A stretch of 64,000 bases of DNA from Oscillibacter hominis (GTDB lineage: Bacteria > Bacillota > Clostridia > Oscillospirales > Oscillospiraceae), in the NCBI RefSeq assembly GCF_014334055.1, contig NZ_CP060490.1, positions 2,759,724-2,823,723 on the forward strand. The letters run 5' to 3'. The position numbers were made by a program, and so were the translations under genes. The notes under the pieces are model-generated. The model was not told the origin of the DNA. It was given only the letters and a program-made list of their open reading frames with translations, and ran no database searches. How positions within the stretch are numbered: the first letter of the stretch is position 1; the number at the start of each line of letters is the position of its first letter. Positions 34,606 to 44,006 of this stretch are shown in pieces.

Positions 34606-36594
34606 ATGAACAAAAAGATTTCCCGGCTGCTGGAGCCGAACCTGAAGCTCTATTTCTTTGTCCTGCTGGCGTTCTCCGCGGCGGCGGTGGTGGTCAAGCC
34701 TGTGTTGGGCGTGGTCCAGTGCGCCGTCACCATGGTGCTGTACGTGTATTTCCGCAATACCAATCAAAAGCGCAAGCAGGGGATTTTGCAGTACATCGAC
34801 AGTTTGACCGGCAGCGTGGAGACCGCCAGTAAATCCACGCTGATCAATTCTCCGCTGCCCATGATGGTCTACCGGCCGGATACCGGCGAGGTGATCTGGA
34901 GCAACGAGAGTTTTTTGCAGCTGGCCGGCGTGCGGGAGCACCTTTTTGAGATCAAGGTGGCCGACGCAGTGCCCAACTACTCCTCCCGCTGGCTTCTGGA
35001 GGGGAAGCAGGAGTGCCCGGAGCGGGTGGAGATGAATGGGCGGCTGTTCCGGGTCTACGGCAACCTGGTGCGCACCGGGAAGGGCCAGGGCCAGGGCCTG
35101 CTGGCCACCACCTACTGGGTGGACACCACCGACGCCGACCACATCCGGGACCGGTACACGGCCACCCGGCCGGTGGTCTCCATCATCACCATCGACAACT
35201 ATGAGGATCTGATGAAGGCCTGTCCCGACGCCACCCGCAGCGCGGTGCTGGCCCAGATCGACGAGAAGATTAACACCTGGGCCTCCGCCGCCCACGGCAT
35301 GCTGGTGAAGGCGGACCGGGACCAGTACATCTTCCTCTTTGAAGAGCAGTACTATGCCCAGTTTGCCGCCGACCGGTTTTCCGTGCTGGACGCGGTGCGG
35401 GAGATCAAGGTGGGGGACAGTTTTCAGCCCACCCTCTCCATCGGCGTGGGCCGGGACGGCGACAGCATGGCGGATCTCTACAAATATGCCTCCCTTTCGG
35501 TGGAGATGGCCCTCAGCCGAGGCGGCGACCAGTGCGCCGTGCGCAACAAGATCGACTTTGAGTTCTACGGCGGCCGCTCCAAGAGCACGGAAAAGCGGAC
35601 CAAGGTGAAATCCCGGGTCATGGCCAATGCCCTGGGCGAGCTGATCGCCGACGCCAAACAGATCTACATCATGGGCCATGTCAACGCCGACATGGACTGT
35701 CTGGGCGCTGCGGCCGGCCTTTGCAGCATCGCCCGCAAGCGGGGCAAAAAGGCCCAGGTCGTCATGGACGTGGAGCACAATTCCGCCCGGCCCCTGCTGA
35801 ATCGCTTCCAGGACCTGCCGGAGTATGAGGACGTCTTTGTCTCCGGCAGCGAGGCCTTTTTGAAGATGCAGGCGGGCTCGCTGCTGATTGTGGTGGATAC
35901 CAGCCGCCCCGAGCGGGTGGAGCACCAGCAGTTGCTGGAATCCTGCAACCGGGTGGCGGTGATCGACCATCACCGGCGGGCCTCCAGCTACATTGAAAAT
36001 GCGGCCCTTAACTTCCACGAGCCCTACGCCTCCTCCGCCTCGGAGCTGGTGACGGAGCTGCTGCAGTATCTGGTGGAGCCCACCGATCTGCTGCGTGCGG
36101 AATCTGAGGCGCTGCTGGCCGGCATTGTGCTGGACACCAAAAACTTCACCATGCGCACCGGCGGGCGCACCTTTGAGGCCGCGGCCTTCCTCCGCCGCTC
36201 CGGCGCGGACACCGCCGAGGTACAGCGCCTCTTCCAGAACGACCTTTCCTCCATGATCTCCCGCTACACCATCATCCGTCAGGCGGAGCTCTATCGGGAC
36301 GACATCGCCATCGCCTCGGTGGAGGAGGACGGCGTGGAGCGGGTCACCGCGGCCCAGGCCGCCGACGAGCTGCTGACGCTCAAGGGGGTGCAGGCCTCCT
36401 TTGTCCTTTATCAGGCCGGAAGCGACGTGTCCATGTCCGCCCGCTCCCTTGGCGAGATCAACGTGCAGGTGATTGTGGAGGCTTTGGGCGGCGGAGGAAA
36501 TTCCACCACCGCCGGCGGCCGGATTCCCGACACGGATGTGGAGAGCGTGCATCAGCAGCTGATCGACGCCATTGACCAGTATTTCGAAAAATAA
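34606..36594 (+). CDS. gdpP: c-di-AMP phosphodiesterase GdpP (DHH family)
   Basis: A 662-residue protein with GdpP architecture: two N-terminal membrane helices (about residues 14-50), a PAS-like domain (PMMVYRPDTGEVIWSNESFLQLA), a degenerate GGDEF domain (about 180-310), then DHH/DHHA1. The DHH motifs are HVNADMDCLGAAAG (NADMD at 360-364) and VAVIDHHRR; DHHA1 ends with GGGGNSTTAGG. It hydrolyses c-di-AMP to pApA at the membrane. GGGAGAAAAAG precedes the ATG; longer in-frame starts lie upstream of the promoter and cannot be used. rplI follows after 12 bases, the common gdpP-rplI-dnaB order. Confidence 0.95.
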   Translation: MNKKISRLLEPNLKLYFFVLLAFSAAAVVVKPVLGVVQCAVTMVLYVYFRNTNQKRKQGILQYIDSLTGSVETASKSTLINSPLPMMVYRPDTGEVIWSNESFLQLAGVREHLFEIKVADAVPNYSSRWLLEGKQECPERVEMNGRLFRVYGNLVRTGKGQGQGLLATTYWVDTTDADHIRDRYTATRPVVSIITIDNYEDLMKACPDATRSAVLAQIDEKINTWASAAHGMLVKADRDQYIFLFEEQYYAQFAADRFSVLDAVREIKVGDSFQPTLSIGVGRDGDSMADLYKYASLSVEMALSRGGDQCAVRNKIDFEFYGGRSKSTEKRTKVKSRVMANALGELIADAKQIYIMGHVNADMDCLGAAAGLCSIARKRGKKAQVVMDVEHNSARPLLNRFQDLPEYEDVFVSGSEAFLKMQAGSLLIVVDTSRPERVEHQQLLESCNRVAVIDHHRRASSYIENAALNFHEPYASSASELVTELLQYLVEPTDLLRAESEALLAGIVLDTKNFTMRTGGRTFEAAAFLRRSGADTAEVQRLFQNDLSSMISRYTIIRQAELYRDDIAIASVEEDGVERVTAAQAADELLTLKGVQASFVLYQAGSDVSMSARSLGEINVQVIVEALGGGGNSTTAGGRIPDTDVESVHQQLIDAIDQYFEK

Positions 36595-36606
36595 GGAGAA
36601 AACGCC

Positions 36607-37056
36607 ATGAAAGTGATTTTACAGCAGGATGTAAGAGGCCAGGGAAAGAAGGGCCAGCTGGTGGAGGTGTCCGAGGGCTACGCCCGGAACTTCCTCCTGC
36701 CCCGGAAGCTGGCTGTCCCCGCCACGGCGGACGCCATCAACACCATGAACCTGAAGGAGAAGGCCAAAAAGGCTGAGGAGGCCCGCCTGAAGGCCCAGGC
36801 CGAGGAGATCGCCGAAAAGCTGAAGGAGTGCCAGGTGCGCGTCACCGCCAAGGCCGGCAACGGCGGGCGGCTCTTCGGCGCCGTCACCACCAAGGAGATC
36901 GCCGAGGCACTTGCCCAGCAGTACCAGCTGGATGTGCCCAAGCAGAAGCTGGTGCTGGATGAGCCCATCAAGAGCTTCGGCACCTTCCAGGTGAAGGCCA
37001 AGCTGGGCTATGAGGTCTCCGGAACCGTCTACGTGCTGGTGACGGAGGAGAAGTAA
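36607..37056 (+). CDS. rplI: Ribosomal protein bL9
   Basis: A 149-residue protein with the L9 N-terminal signature MKVILQQDVRGQGKKGQLVEVSEGYARNFLLP, split here by the long connecting helix (LKEKAKKAEEARLKAQAEE) from the C-terminal 23S-binding domain (FGAVTTKEIAEAL). GGAG precedes the ATG at the usual distance. It lies between gdpP and dnaB in one unit. Confidence 0.97.
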   Translation: MKVILQQDVRGQGKKGQLVEVSEGYARNFLLPRKLAVPATADAINTMNLKEKAKKAEEARLKAQAEEIAEKLKECQVRVTAKAGNGGRLFGAVTTKEIAEALAQQYQLDVPKQKLVLDEPIKSFGTFQVKAKLGYEVSGTVYVLVTEEK

Positions 37057-37104
37057 GGCATACTTACGCAGGAAATTGAGAACTTAAGTTGGAGGTGAGG
37101 AGAA

Positions 37105-38454
37105 ATGGCAATGGAGGAGCTGCTGCTGCGGCAGATGCCCCACTCCCTGGAGGGGGAGCAGGCGGTCCTGGGCTCCATGCTCATCGATTCAGGCTGTGTG
37201 AAGGATGTGATGGAGAAACTGCGGCCGGAGGATTTCTACCTGCGGCAGAACCGGGAGATATTTGAGACCATCTACTCCATGTTCATCTACTCCAAGCCCA
37301 TCGACGGCATCACCGTGGCGGGGGAGATGCAGAAAAACGGCACCTTTGACCCCGACACCACCCGGGACTACCTGATCCAGCTGATGGACATCACCCCCAC
37401 CTCCGCCAATGTGATGGAGTATGCGTCCATTGTCCGGGACAAGGCCCTGCTGCGCTCTGTGGCCACCGCGGCCTCGGAGATCACGGCCCTGGTCCAGGAG
37501 GGGGCCGGCGAGGCCCAGGAAACGCTGGAGGCGGCGGAGCAGAAAATCTATGCCATCCGCCGGGGCAGGAGCGCCCAGGACATGGTGTCCATCGCCACAG
37601 TGCTGCCCGGCGTGCTGGATCACCTTTCGGAGATGAGCGAGGCCGGAGGGCAGAAGCTGCCGGGCCTCTCCACGGGCCTGAGCGCCGTGGATGCCAAAAT
37701 CTCGGGTCTCAACAAGTCCGACCTGGTGCTGCTGGCGGCCCGCCCCGGCATGGGCAAGACCTCCATGGCGCTGAATATGGCGCTGAACGTGGCCAAGGCC
37801 TCGGGCAAGACCGTGGCCATCTTCTCCCTGGAGATGTCCCGGGAGCAGCTGGCCACCCGGCTTTTGTCCAGCGAGGCGCTGGTGGAGAACACCCGGCTCA
37901 TCACCGGAAGCCTCCGGGAGACGGACTGGGTGAAGATCGCCGATGCCGCCTCCGCCCTGAGCCAGACCGATATCCGCATCGACGACAACCCGCTTTTGAC
38001 GGTGGCGGACATGAATGCCAAGTGCCGCCGGCTGGAAAACCTGGGCCTCGTGGTCATCGACTATCTCCAGCTGATGACCTCGGCGGGCAACAAGGGCTAT
38101 TCCGGCGAAAACCGCCAGCAGGCGGTCTCCGATATCTCCCGTATGATGAAGATTATGGCAAAGGAGCTGGATGTGCCGGTCCTGTGCCTGTCCCAGCTCT
38201 CCCGTGCCAATGAGAAGCGGGACGATAAGCGGCCCATGCTCTCCGACCTGCGTGAGTCCGGCGCCATCGAGCAGGACGCGGATATTGTGCTCTTCCTGTT
38301 CCGGGAGGACTACTATAGCGAAGACAGCGACAAACACAACATCGCCGAGTGCATTGTTGCGAAAAACCGCCACGGCGAAACCGGGAAGGTGGAGCTGCGG
38401 TGGATGCCGGAGTACACCACCTTCGGCACGCTGGAAAACCGGTATGAGGAGTAG
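37105..38454 (+). CDS. dnaB: Replicative DNA helicase
   Basis: A 449-residue DnaB: N-terminal collar domain (PHSLEGEQAVLGSMLID), linker, and RecA-like ATPase with Walker A ARPGMGKTS (about residues 212-220), Walker B VVIDYLQLM and the Arg finger region ESGAIEQDADIVLFL. There is no intein. GGAGGTGAGG precedes the ATG. tilS starts inside its last codons. Confidence 0.97.
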   Translation: MAMEELLLRQMPHSLEGEQAVLGSMLIDSGCVKDVMEKLRPEDFYLRQNREIFETIYSMFIYSKPIDGITVAGEMQKNGTFDPDTTRDYLIQLMDITPTSANVMEYASIVRDKALLRSVATAASEITALVQEGAGEAQETLEAAEQKIYAIRRGRSAQDMVSIATVLPGVLDHLSEMSEAGGQKLPGLSTGLSAVDAKISGLNKSDLVLLAARPGMGKTSMALNMALNVAKASGKTVAIFSLEMSREQLATRLLSSEALVENTRLITGSLRETDWVKIADAASALSQTDIRIDDNPLLTVADMNAKCRRLENLGLVVIDYLQLMTSAGNKGYSGENRQQAVSDISRMMKIMAKELDVPVLCLSQLSRANEKRDDKRPMLSDLRESGAIEQDADIVLFLFREDYYSEDSDKHNIAECIVAKNRHGETGKVELRWMPEYTTFGTLENRYEE

Positions 38455-39814
38455 GGCGGCCGAGCGCCTGAGCCAGTTGGCCTGGCCCTGCCTGGACCGC
38501 TGGCGGCCCGATATGGGCGGAGCCGTGGTCTGCGCGGTCTCCGGCGGGGTGGATTCCATGTGCCTCCTCCACCTGTGCGCGGCCTGGGGCAAGGAACGTG
38601 GCGTAAAGGTCATCGCCGCCCACTTCCACCATGGGCTGCGGGGCGAGGCGGCGGACCGGGATGAGGCGTTTGTCCGCCGCTGGTGCGAAGAAAGGGATAT
38701 CCCCTTTACAGCCGGCCGGGGCGATACCGCCCGGTGGGCCAGGGAGCACAGCCTGACGGTGGAGGAGGCGGGGCGGAACCTGCGCTACTCCTTTTTGCAC
38801 CGCGCGGCGGAGGAGTCCGGAGCCGGGCTGATCCTCACCGCCCACCACGCCGACGACAACGCGGAGACCATTTTGCTGAACCTGTGCCGGGGCACCGGCC
38901 TTGCTGGGCTGACGGGCATTCCGCCCCGGCGGGGGAACATTGCCCGCCCCCTGATCGAGGCCACGCGGGAGGAGATCGCGGCCTACGCCGCCGCCTGGTC
39001 CATCCCCCATGTGGAGGATGAGACCAACGAGTCGGATTTTGCGGCCCGGAACCTGCTGCGCCACCAGGTGATGCCAGTGCTTCGGCAGATCAACCCCAAG
39101 GTGTCGGAGAACATGGCCCGCTGCGCCGCCATTGTCCGGGAGGAGAACGACGCCTTAACCGGTCAGGTACAGGGCCTTCTTGCCTGCGCCCGGTATCAAA
39201 ACGGCGGCGTCCGGCTTCCGGCGGAGGCGCTTTTGCGCGCACCGGAATCGCTGCGGCCCCGGCTGCTGCTGGAGTTGTGGAAGGGGCTGGAGGCTGGGCG
39301 CAAGGACCTGGGCAGCGTGCATCTTCAGGGGTTGATCGGGCTTTCAGAGGGCGATGAGATGGACCTGCCCCACGGCTTTACCGCTGTCCGCCGTAAAGGC
39401 GTTCTGGAGCTGATGCCCAGGCGGCGCCCGGAGGGGGAGCACCCCCTGACGGTGGGCTCTTCACTGGAGTGGGGGGACTTTTCGATTACCTGCCGCGCGG
39501 CAAAACCTGGTTCGCCGGGAAGGGGAACACTGATCCTGAGCTGGGACGGCGAGGTGCTGAGCGTGGGCCCCTGGCGCCCGGGAGACCGGATGGAGCTGCC
39601 CGGCACCCGGGGAAATCGCGGGGTGAAGCGGATTTTTGCAGATCGGGGGATTCCGCCCCAGCGGCGGGACCTGCTGCCCGCCTTTTATGCGGATGGACGC
39701 CTGGCCGCCGTCTGGGGACTGGGAGTTGACAAAGGCTTTCTGCCCCGGAAGGGGAGAGGGGCCATAGAGATAGAAATCAAGGAGAAGGGGTACAAAACAT
39801 GGGAAAAAGCATGA
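38444..39814 (+). CDS. tilS: tRNA(Ile)-lysidine synthetase
   Basis: A 456-residue TilS. The PP-loop ATP motif AVSGGVDS is at residues 31-38, followed by AAHFHHGLRG and LTAHHADDNAETILLNLCRGTGLAGL; the C-terminal TilS domain ends near RGIPPQRRD. It modifies C34 of the tRNA-Ile that reads AUA. The ATG at 38444 overlaps dnaB by 11 bases and lacks a strong ribosome site, so coupling is likely; a later start at about residue 24 is possible. Confidence 0.93.
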   Translation: MRSRAAERLSQLAWPCLDRWRPDMGGAVVCAVSGGVDSMCLLHLCAAWGKERGVKVIAAHFHHGLRGEAADRDEAFVRRWCEERDIPFTAGRGDTARWAREHSLTVEEAGRNLRYSFLHRAAEESGAGLILTAHHADDNAETILLNLCRGTGLAGLTGIPPRRGNIARPLIEATREEIAAYAAAWSIPHVEDETNESDFAARNLLRHQVMPVLRQINPKVSENMARCAAIVREENDALTGQVQGLLACARYQNGGVRLPAEALLRAPESLRPRLLLELWKGLEAGRKDLGSVHLQGLIGLSEGDEMDLPHGFTAVRRKGVLELMPRRRPEGEHPLTVGSSLEWGDFSITCRAAKPGSPGRGTLILSWDGEVLSVGPWRPGDRMELPGTRGNRGVKRIFADRGIPPQRRDLLPAFYADGRLAAVWGLGVDKGFLPRKGRGAIEIEIKEKGYKTWEKA

Positions 39815-40353
39815 TGGACCGGGATATCCTGAAGGTCCTGTTCAGTGAAGAGGAGATCAGGGCGCGGGTGGAGGAACTGGGCAGTGAGCTCTATGAGCGG
39901 TTTTGCGAAAAAACTCCGCTGTTTTTGGGCGTCTTGAAAGGCTCGTTCGTCTTTATGGCCGATCTGGTGCGCGCCTGCCAGATCAAGAGCGACCTGGAAT
40001 TCATCGCGGTCTCCTCCTATGAAAACGCCACCGTCAGCTCCGGACGGGTCCAGATCACCCGGGATTTGCAGCAGGACATCACCGGCAGGGATCTGATCGT
40101 GGTGGAGGATATCCTGGACTCAGGCAACACCCTGGCCTTTTTGAAGGACTATTTTATGACCAAGGGCGCGGCCTCCGTCACCATCGTGACGCTGTTGGAT
40201 AAGCCCTCAAGGCGGACAAAAGCCATTCAGCCGGACCTGACCGGATTTGTGGTGCCGGATGAGTTCGTGGTGGGCTATGGCCTGGATTACGCACAGAAAT
40301 ACCGCAACGTCCCCTACATCGGCGTTTTAAAGCCGGAGGTATACAGCAATTGA
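39799..40353 (+). CDS. hpt: Hypoxanthine phosphoribosyltransferase
   Basis: A 184-residue purine salvage enzyme. The PRPP-binding loop is LIVVEDILDSGNTLAFL (about residues 96-112), with VLKGSFVFMADL near the N-terminus and the C-terminal DEFVVGYGLDY. It overlaps tilS by 16 bases and precedes ftsH, the widespread tilS-hpt-ftsH order. Confidence 0.95.
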   Translation: MGKSMMDRDILKVLFSEEEIRARVEELGSELYERFCEKTPLFLGVLKGSFVFMADLVRACQIKSDLEFIAVSSYENATVSSGRVQITRDLQQDITGRDLIVVEDILDSGNTLAFLKDYFMTKGAASVTIVTLLDKPSRRTKAIQPDLTGFVVPDEFVVGYGLDYAQKYRNVPYIGVLKPEVYSN

Positions 40354-40386
40354 CGGCTTCACGCCGCAAAGAGGAGGAAACCCGGT

Positions 40387-42237
40387 TTGAAAAGCAATAA
40401 AACTTCGAATCTGAGCCTGATGCTCCTGCTGTTGGTGATCGTCCTGGGCTTTGCCTACCTGTGGAACGCAAACGATCAGCCCGAGCCCCTGCAGTACTCC
40501 CAGGTGGTCCAGCTCTTCCAGCAGGAAAAGGTGGAGAGCTTCCGGATTGAAGACACCAGGCTGACCATGCAGCTGCGGGAGAAGGTCAACGGCAGCAACA
40601 CCGCCGTGGTGGATCTATATGACTTTGACCTTTTCTACGACGACCTCAACGACTTGGTGCAGGACCAGTACGCAAGAGGCGTCATCACCACCTATCAGTA
40701 TTACGCGGACCACTCCACCCCGTGGCTGGAGCTGCTGCTACCCTATCTTCTGATGGCGCTGATGATCGGCCTTTTGTGGTTCTTTGTACTGGGCCGCACC
40801 GCCGGCGGTGGCGGCGGCGACAAAATGGCCCGCTTCAGCTCCGCCCGGGTCAAGACCCTCCAGGACCGGGGCAGCAAGGTCACATTTCAGGATGTGGCCG
40901 GCGCGGATGAGGAAAAAGAGGAGCTCCAGGAGATCGTGGAGTTTTTGAAAGACCCCCAGAAATATATTTACCTGGGCGCCCGGATTCCCAAGGGCGTGCT
41001 TTTGGTGGGCCCTCCGGGCACCGGCAAGACCCTGCTGGCCAAAGCGGTGGCCGGCGAGGCTGGCGTAGGCTTTTTGTCCATCTCCGGCTCCGATTTTGTG
41101 GAGCTGTACGTGGGCGTGGGCGCCAGCCGGGTCCGTGACCTTTTTGAGCAGGCCAAGAAAACCGCGCCCGCCATCGTCTTCATCGATGAGATCGACGCCG
41201 TGGGCCGCCAGCGCGGCACAGGCCTTGGCGGCGGGCACGATGAGCGGGAGCAGACGTTGAACCAGCTGCTGGTGGAGATGGACGGTTTCGGCTCCAACGA
41301 GGGCGTGGTGGTGCTGGCCGCCACCAACCGGGCCGATGTGCTGGACCCGGCCCTGCTGCGTCCGGGCCGCTTTGACCGCCAGATCTACGTGGGGCTCCCC
41401 GACATCCGGGGCCGCGAGGAAATTTTGGAGGTCCATGCCCGCAACAAGCCCTTGGCGGAGGATGTGAACCTGGCCACGCTGGCCAAGGCCACCCCCGGCT
41501 TCACCGGCGCGGACCTGGAGAACCTGGTCAACGAAGCGGCACTGCTGGCCGCCCGCCGGAACCAGAAGTTCATCCACATGCAGGAGATGCAGGAGGCGGT
41601 GATCAAGGTCATCGCCGGGCCGGAGAAGAAGAGCCGGGTAATCCCGGACCATGAGCGCAGGCTCACCGCCTATCACGAGGCGGGCCACGCGGTGGTCAGC
41701 CACGCGCTGCCCTACTGCGACCCGGTGCGACAGATCAGCATTGTGCCCCGTGGAAGAGCCGGCGGCATGACCATTTACCTGCCCGAGGAAGACCGCTCCT
41801 ACCTCTCCAAGAGCTATCTGGAGGATGAGATCGCCTCTTTGCTGGGCGGCCGGGTGGCGGAGCAGCTGGCTCTGGGAGACATCTCCACAGGGGCCTCCAA
41901 CGACCTTCAGCGCGCCTCCCAGATGGCCCACAAGATGGTGGCCTCCTATGGCATGAGCGATAAGGTGGGGGCCGTTTCCTTTGAGTCAGGCCACGACGAG
42001 GTGTTCATCGGCCGGACCATGAGCCAGGGACGGAGCTATTCCGAGCAGGTGGCCGCCGAGATCGACCAGGAGGTCAAGCGCATCATCGGAGCCGCCTACA
42101 AGCGCTGTGAGGAAATCCTCACACGGGACCGGGAGAAGCTGGAGCGGGTTGCCCGCTACCTGCTGGAGCATGAGGTCATGGAGAGTGAGGCATTTGAGGC
42201 CGTATACCAGGCCCTGCCGGAAGCAGACCCCTCTTAA
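40387..42237 (+). CDS. ftsH: ATP-dependent zinc metalloprotease FtsH
   Basis: A 616-residue membrane AAA protease. Two N-terminal helices (about residues 10-26 and 115-137) flank a small outside domain; Walker A GPPGTGKT is at 208-215, the second region of homology includes [19 protein letters not shown], and the zinc site HEAGH is at 430-434 with the third ligand Asp further on. It removes damaged membrane proteins. Translation starts at TTG (40387) after GAGGAGGAAA. Confidence 0.97.
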   Translation: MKSNKTSNLSLMLLLLVIVLGFAYLWNANDQPEPLQYSQVVQLFQQEKVESFRIEDTRLTMQLREKVNGSNTAVVDLYDFDLFYDDLNDLVQDQYARGVITTYQYYADHSTPWLELLLPYLLMALMIGLLWFFVLGRTAGGGGGDKMARFSSARVKTLQDRGSKVTFQDVAGADEEKEELQEIVEFLKDPQKYIYLGARIPKGVLLVGPPGTGKTLLAKAVAGEAGVGFLSISGSDFVELYVGVGASRVRDLFEQAKKTAPAIVFIDEIDAVGRQRGTGLGGGHDEREQTLNQLLVEMDGFGSNEGVVVLAATNRADVLDPALLRPGRFDRQIYVGLPDIRGREEILEVHARNKPLAEDVNLATLAKATPGFTGADLENLVNEAALLAARRNQKFIHMQEMQEAVIKVIAGPEKKSRVIPDHERRLTAYHEAGHAVVSHALPYCDPVRQISIVPRGRAGGMTIYLPEEDRSYLSKSYLEDEIASLLGGRVAEQLALGDISTGASNDLQRASQMAHKMVASYGMSDKVGAVSFESGHDEVFIGRTMSQGRSYSEQVAAEIDQEVKRIIGAAYKRCEEILTRDREKLERVARYLLEHEVMESEAFEAVYQALPEADPS

Positions 42238-42239
42238 GG

Positions 42240-42278
42240 AAAAAAGGAAGCAGGCCAACATGGCCTGCTTCCTTTTTT
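42240..42278 (+). terminator. Terminator after ftsH
   Basis: AAAAAAGGAAGCAGGCC pairs with GGCCTGCTTCCTTTTTT around AACAT. Confidence 0.95.
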
Positions 42279-42716
42279 GGGTCCGGAATGGCCTGACACG
42301 CTTGTTGCTGCGGGATGCATTGTGAACAGCCTGTTTTGAGCGCCTATGCCGCCGTCGATCGACTTTTGCGCTGTCATAAATACAGGGCAAAAAACTTAGA
42401 ACTATTTCACAGATGAAAAGAGATAAAGTCAAAGTGCATTGGGCGAAATGACGGAAAAAATTGTGCGCCTGGGAGAGACAAAAATCAGGGAATATTTGGC
42501 ACCGCAACGGCGAATGTATTCAATAGAAAGACAATTGACTTTTGATCAAAGAAAAAATCGGAGGTGCAGCCTGGAAAACAGCAAAATCTTTCTGTGAAAA
42601 TACCTCTTGAAAAGGGGGTGGGTTTCTCTTAGAATGCAATCACCCCCTTGGGGAAATTTGGGTGCCGGCCGTCCCGGGGAAGAGGGGAATGCCGGTCGAA
42701 TCAGGAGGAAAGAAGC
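42279..42716 (+). promoter_or_regulatory. Long leader/control region of the liv operon
   Basis: 438 bases without a clear gene. A possible promoter is TTGGCA, 17 bases, TTCAAT near 42495-42523. A 10-bp palindrome TTTGATCAAA lies near 42539-42549. Further on AAGGGGGTG pairs with CACCCCCTT (about 42613-42651), and TGCCGG recurs as the arms of a second hairpin just before the livJ ribosome site. No T-box motif is present. The layout suggests post-initiation control, but no known riboswitch class could be named. Confidence 0.4.
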
Positions 42717-43898
42717 ATGAAAAAAGTTCTTGCACTGTCCCTGGCGCTGTTAATGGCGCTGAGCCTGGCCGCATGCGGCGGCTCCGGCGGAAGTTCCGGC
42801 AGTTCCGATAAAGTGGTGAAAATCGGCGTCTATGAGCCCCAGTCCGGCGACAACGGCGCCGGCGGCAAGCAGGAGATATTGGGCATGCAGTATGCCCACA
42901 GCGTGCAGCCCACCGTGGAGATCGGCGGGGAGACCTACGACGTGGAACTGGTGATCGTGGACAACGAGAGCTCCAACGACAAGGCTGTGGGCGCCGCCAG
43001 CAAGCTGATCTCCAACGGCGTGTCCGTGGTGCTGGGCTCCTATGGCTCCGGCGTATCCATTGCTGCGTCCGACACCTTTAAAAACGCCGGCGTGCCCGCC
43101 ATCGGCGTCACCTGCACCAACCCCATGGTGACCGCGGGCAACAGCCACTATTTCCGTGCCTGCTTCATCGACCCCTTCCAGGGGCCCGTGCTGGCCAACT
43201 ACGCCTACGGCAACTTGGGCGTGCAGAAAGCCTATTGCCTCTCCAAGTTAGGTGACGACTACTCCGGCGGCCTGGTCAGCTACTTTGCCGAGGCCTTTGA
43301 GGGCTTGGGCGGCCAGGTGGTGAAGGCCGAGTTCCCCGACGGCAACAGCGACTTCACCTCTTACATCACCAGCGCGGTCAACGAGGGCTGCGGCGTGTTC
43401 TTTGCCCCCACCTCCACCGAGGCTGCGCAGCTGATCATCAATCAGGCCGCCAGCCAGGGCATGAAGATGCCCATTCTGGCCGGTGACACGTGGGATTCCA
43501 ACGTGATTTTGGAGGCGGCCAAGGGCACCGACGTTCAGGTGACCGTCACTACCTTCTATGCCGACGGAACCAATCCTGACTTTGAGGCCAGTTTCAAGGA
43601 GTGGATCAACAGCGATCCCACCAATCTGAAGAACAACAATGACAACGATACCCTGGCGGCCGTGTCCGTCATGGGCTACGACTCCTATTTCCTGGCCCTG
43701 GCGGCCGTTCAGGACGCCGGCTCCACCGATCCCGCAAAGGTGATGGAGGCGTTGCCCTCCGTAAGCTACGACGGCATCACCGGCCAGATCGCCTTTGACG
43801 AGAACGGCGACGCCATCGTGAAGACTGCCTACGTGAAAACCGCCGACAACGCCACCGGCGCCTGGATCGGCGGCGGCTCCGTGACCATCGACCAGTAG
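42717..43898 (+). CDS. livJ: Branched-chain amino-acid ABC transporter, substrate-binding lipoprotein
   Basis: A 393-residue protein. MKKVLALSLALLMALSLAAC is a lipoprotein signal (lipobox LAAC, Cys20) followed by a Gly/Ser linker. The mature part is a type-I periplasmic-binding fold: VVKIGVYEPQSGDNGAGGKQ, VVLGSYGSGVSIAASDTF, and DSYFLALAAVQDAG. It captures leucine/isoleucine/valine or a related ligand for the permease encoded next. GGAGG lies upstream of the ATG at 42717. Confidence 0.93.
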   Translation: MKKVLALSLALLMALSLAACGGSGGSSGSSDKVVKIGVYEPQSGDNGAGGKQEILGMQYAHSVQPTVEIGGETYDVELVIVDNESSNDKAVGAASKLISNGVSVVLGSYGSGVSIAASDTFKNAGVPAIGVTCTNPMVTAGNSHYFRACFIDPFQGPVLANYAYGNLGVQKAYCLSKLGDDYSGGLVSYFAEAFEGLGGQVVKAEFPDGNSDFTSYITSAVNEGCGVFFAPTSTEAAQLIINQAASQGMKMPILAGDTWDSNVILEAAKGTDVQVTVTTFYADGTNPDFEASFKEWINSDPTNLKNNNDNDTLAAVSVMGYDSYFLALAAVQDAGSTDPAKVMEALPSVSYDGITGQIAFDENGDAIVKTAYVKTADNATGAWIGGGSVTIDQ

Positions 43899-43914
43899 TT
43901 TTGGAATAACACAC

Positions 43915-43959
43915 GTGACAGCGGCGGGGGCCGTTTCGGCCCCCGCCGCCCAACGTCAC
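43915..43959 (+). repeat. Intercistronic hairpin between livJ and livH
   Basis: GTGAC...CGGCGGGGGCC pairs with GGCCCCCGCCG...GTCAC around GTTTC. There is no T-tract. Such hairpins after a binding-protein gene commonly protect its mRNA and lower expression of the permease genes. Confidence 0.8.
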
Positions 43960-44006
43960 TATGCGTCTTGGGCATCAGAGACTTTACTCTCGCGAGGAGG
44001 AAGAGA

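Noticed and set aside
34537..36552. 671-codon minus-strand frame opposite gdpP
   Set aside because: It mirrors a high-GC coding gene; the composition (His, Gln, Gly, Leu rich) and lack of a ribosome site mark it as a shadow.
42567..42634. Possible 22-codon leader peptide in the liv leader starting at GTG
   Set aside because: The start would overlap the GGAGG itself, and there is no run of Leu, Ile or Val codons as expected for an attenuator peptide.
42279..42716. T-box leader for the liv operon
   Set aside because: The conserved T-box sequence and specifier loop could not be found.
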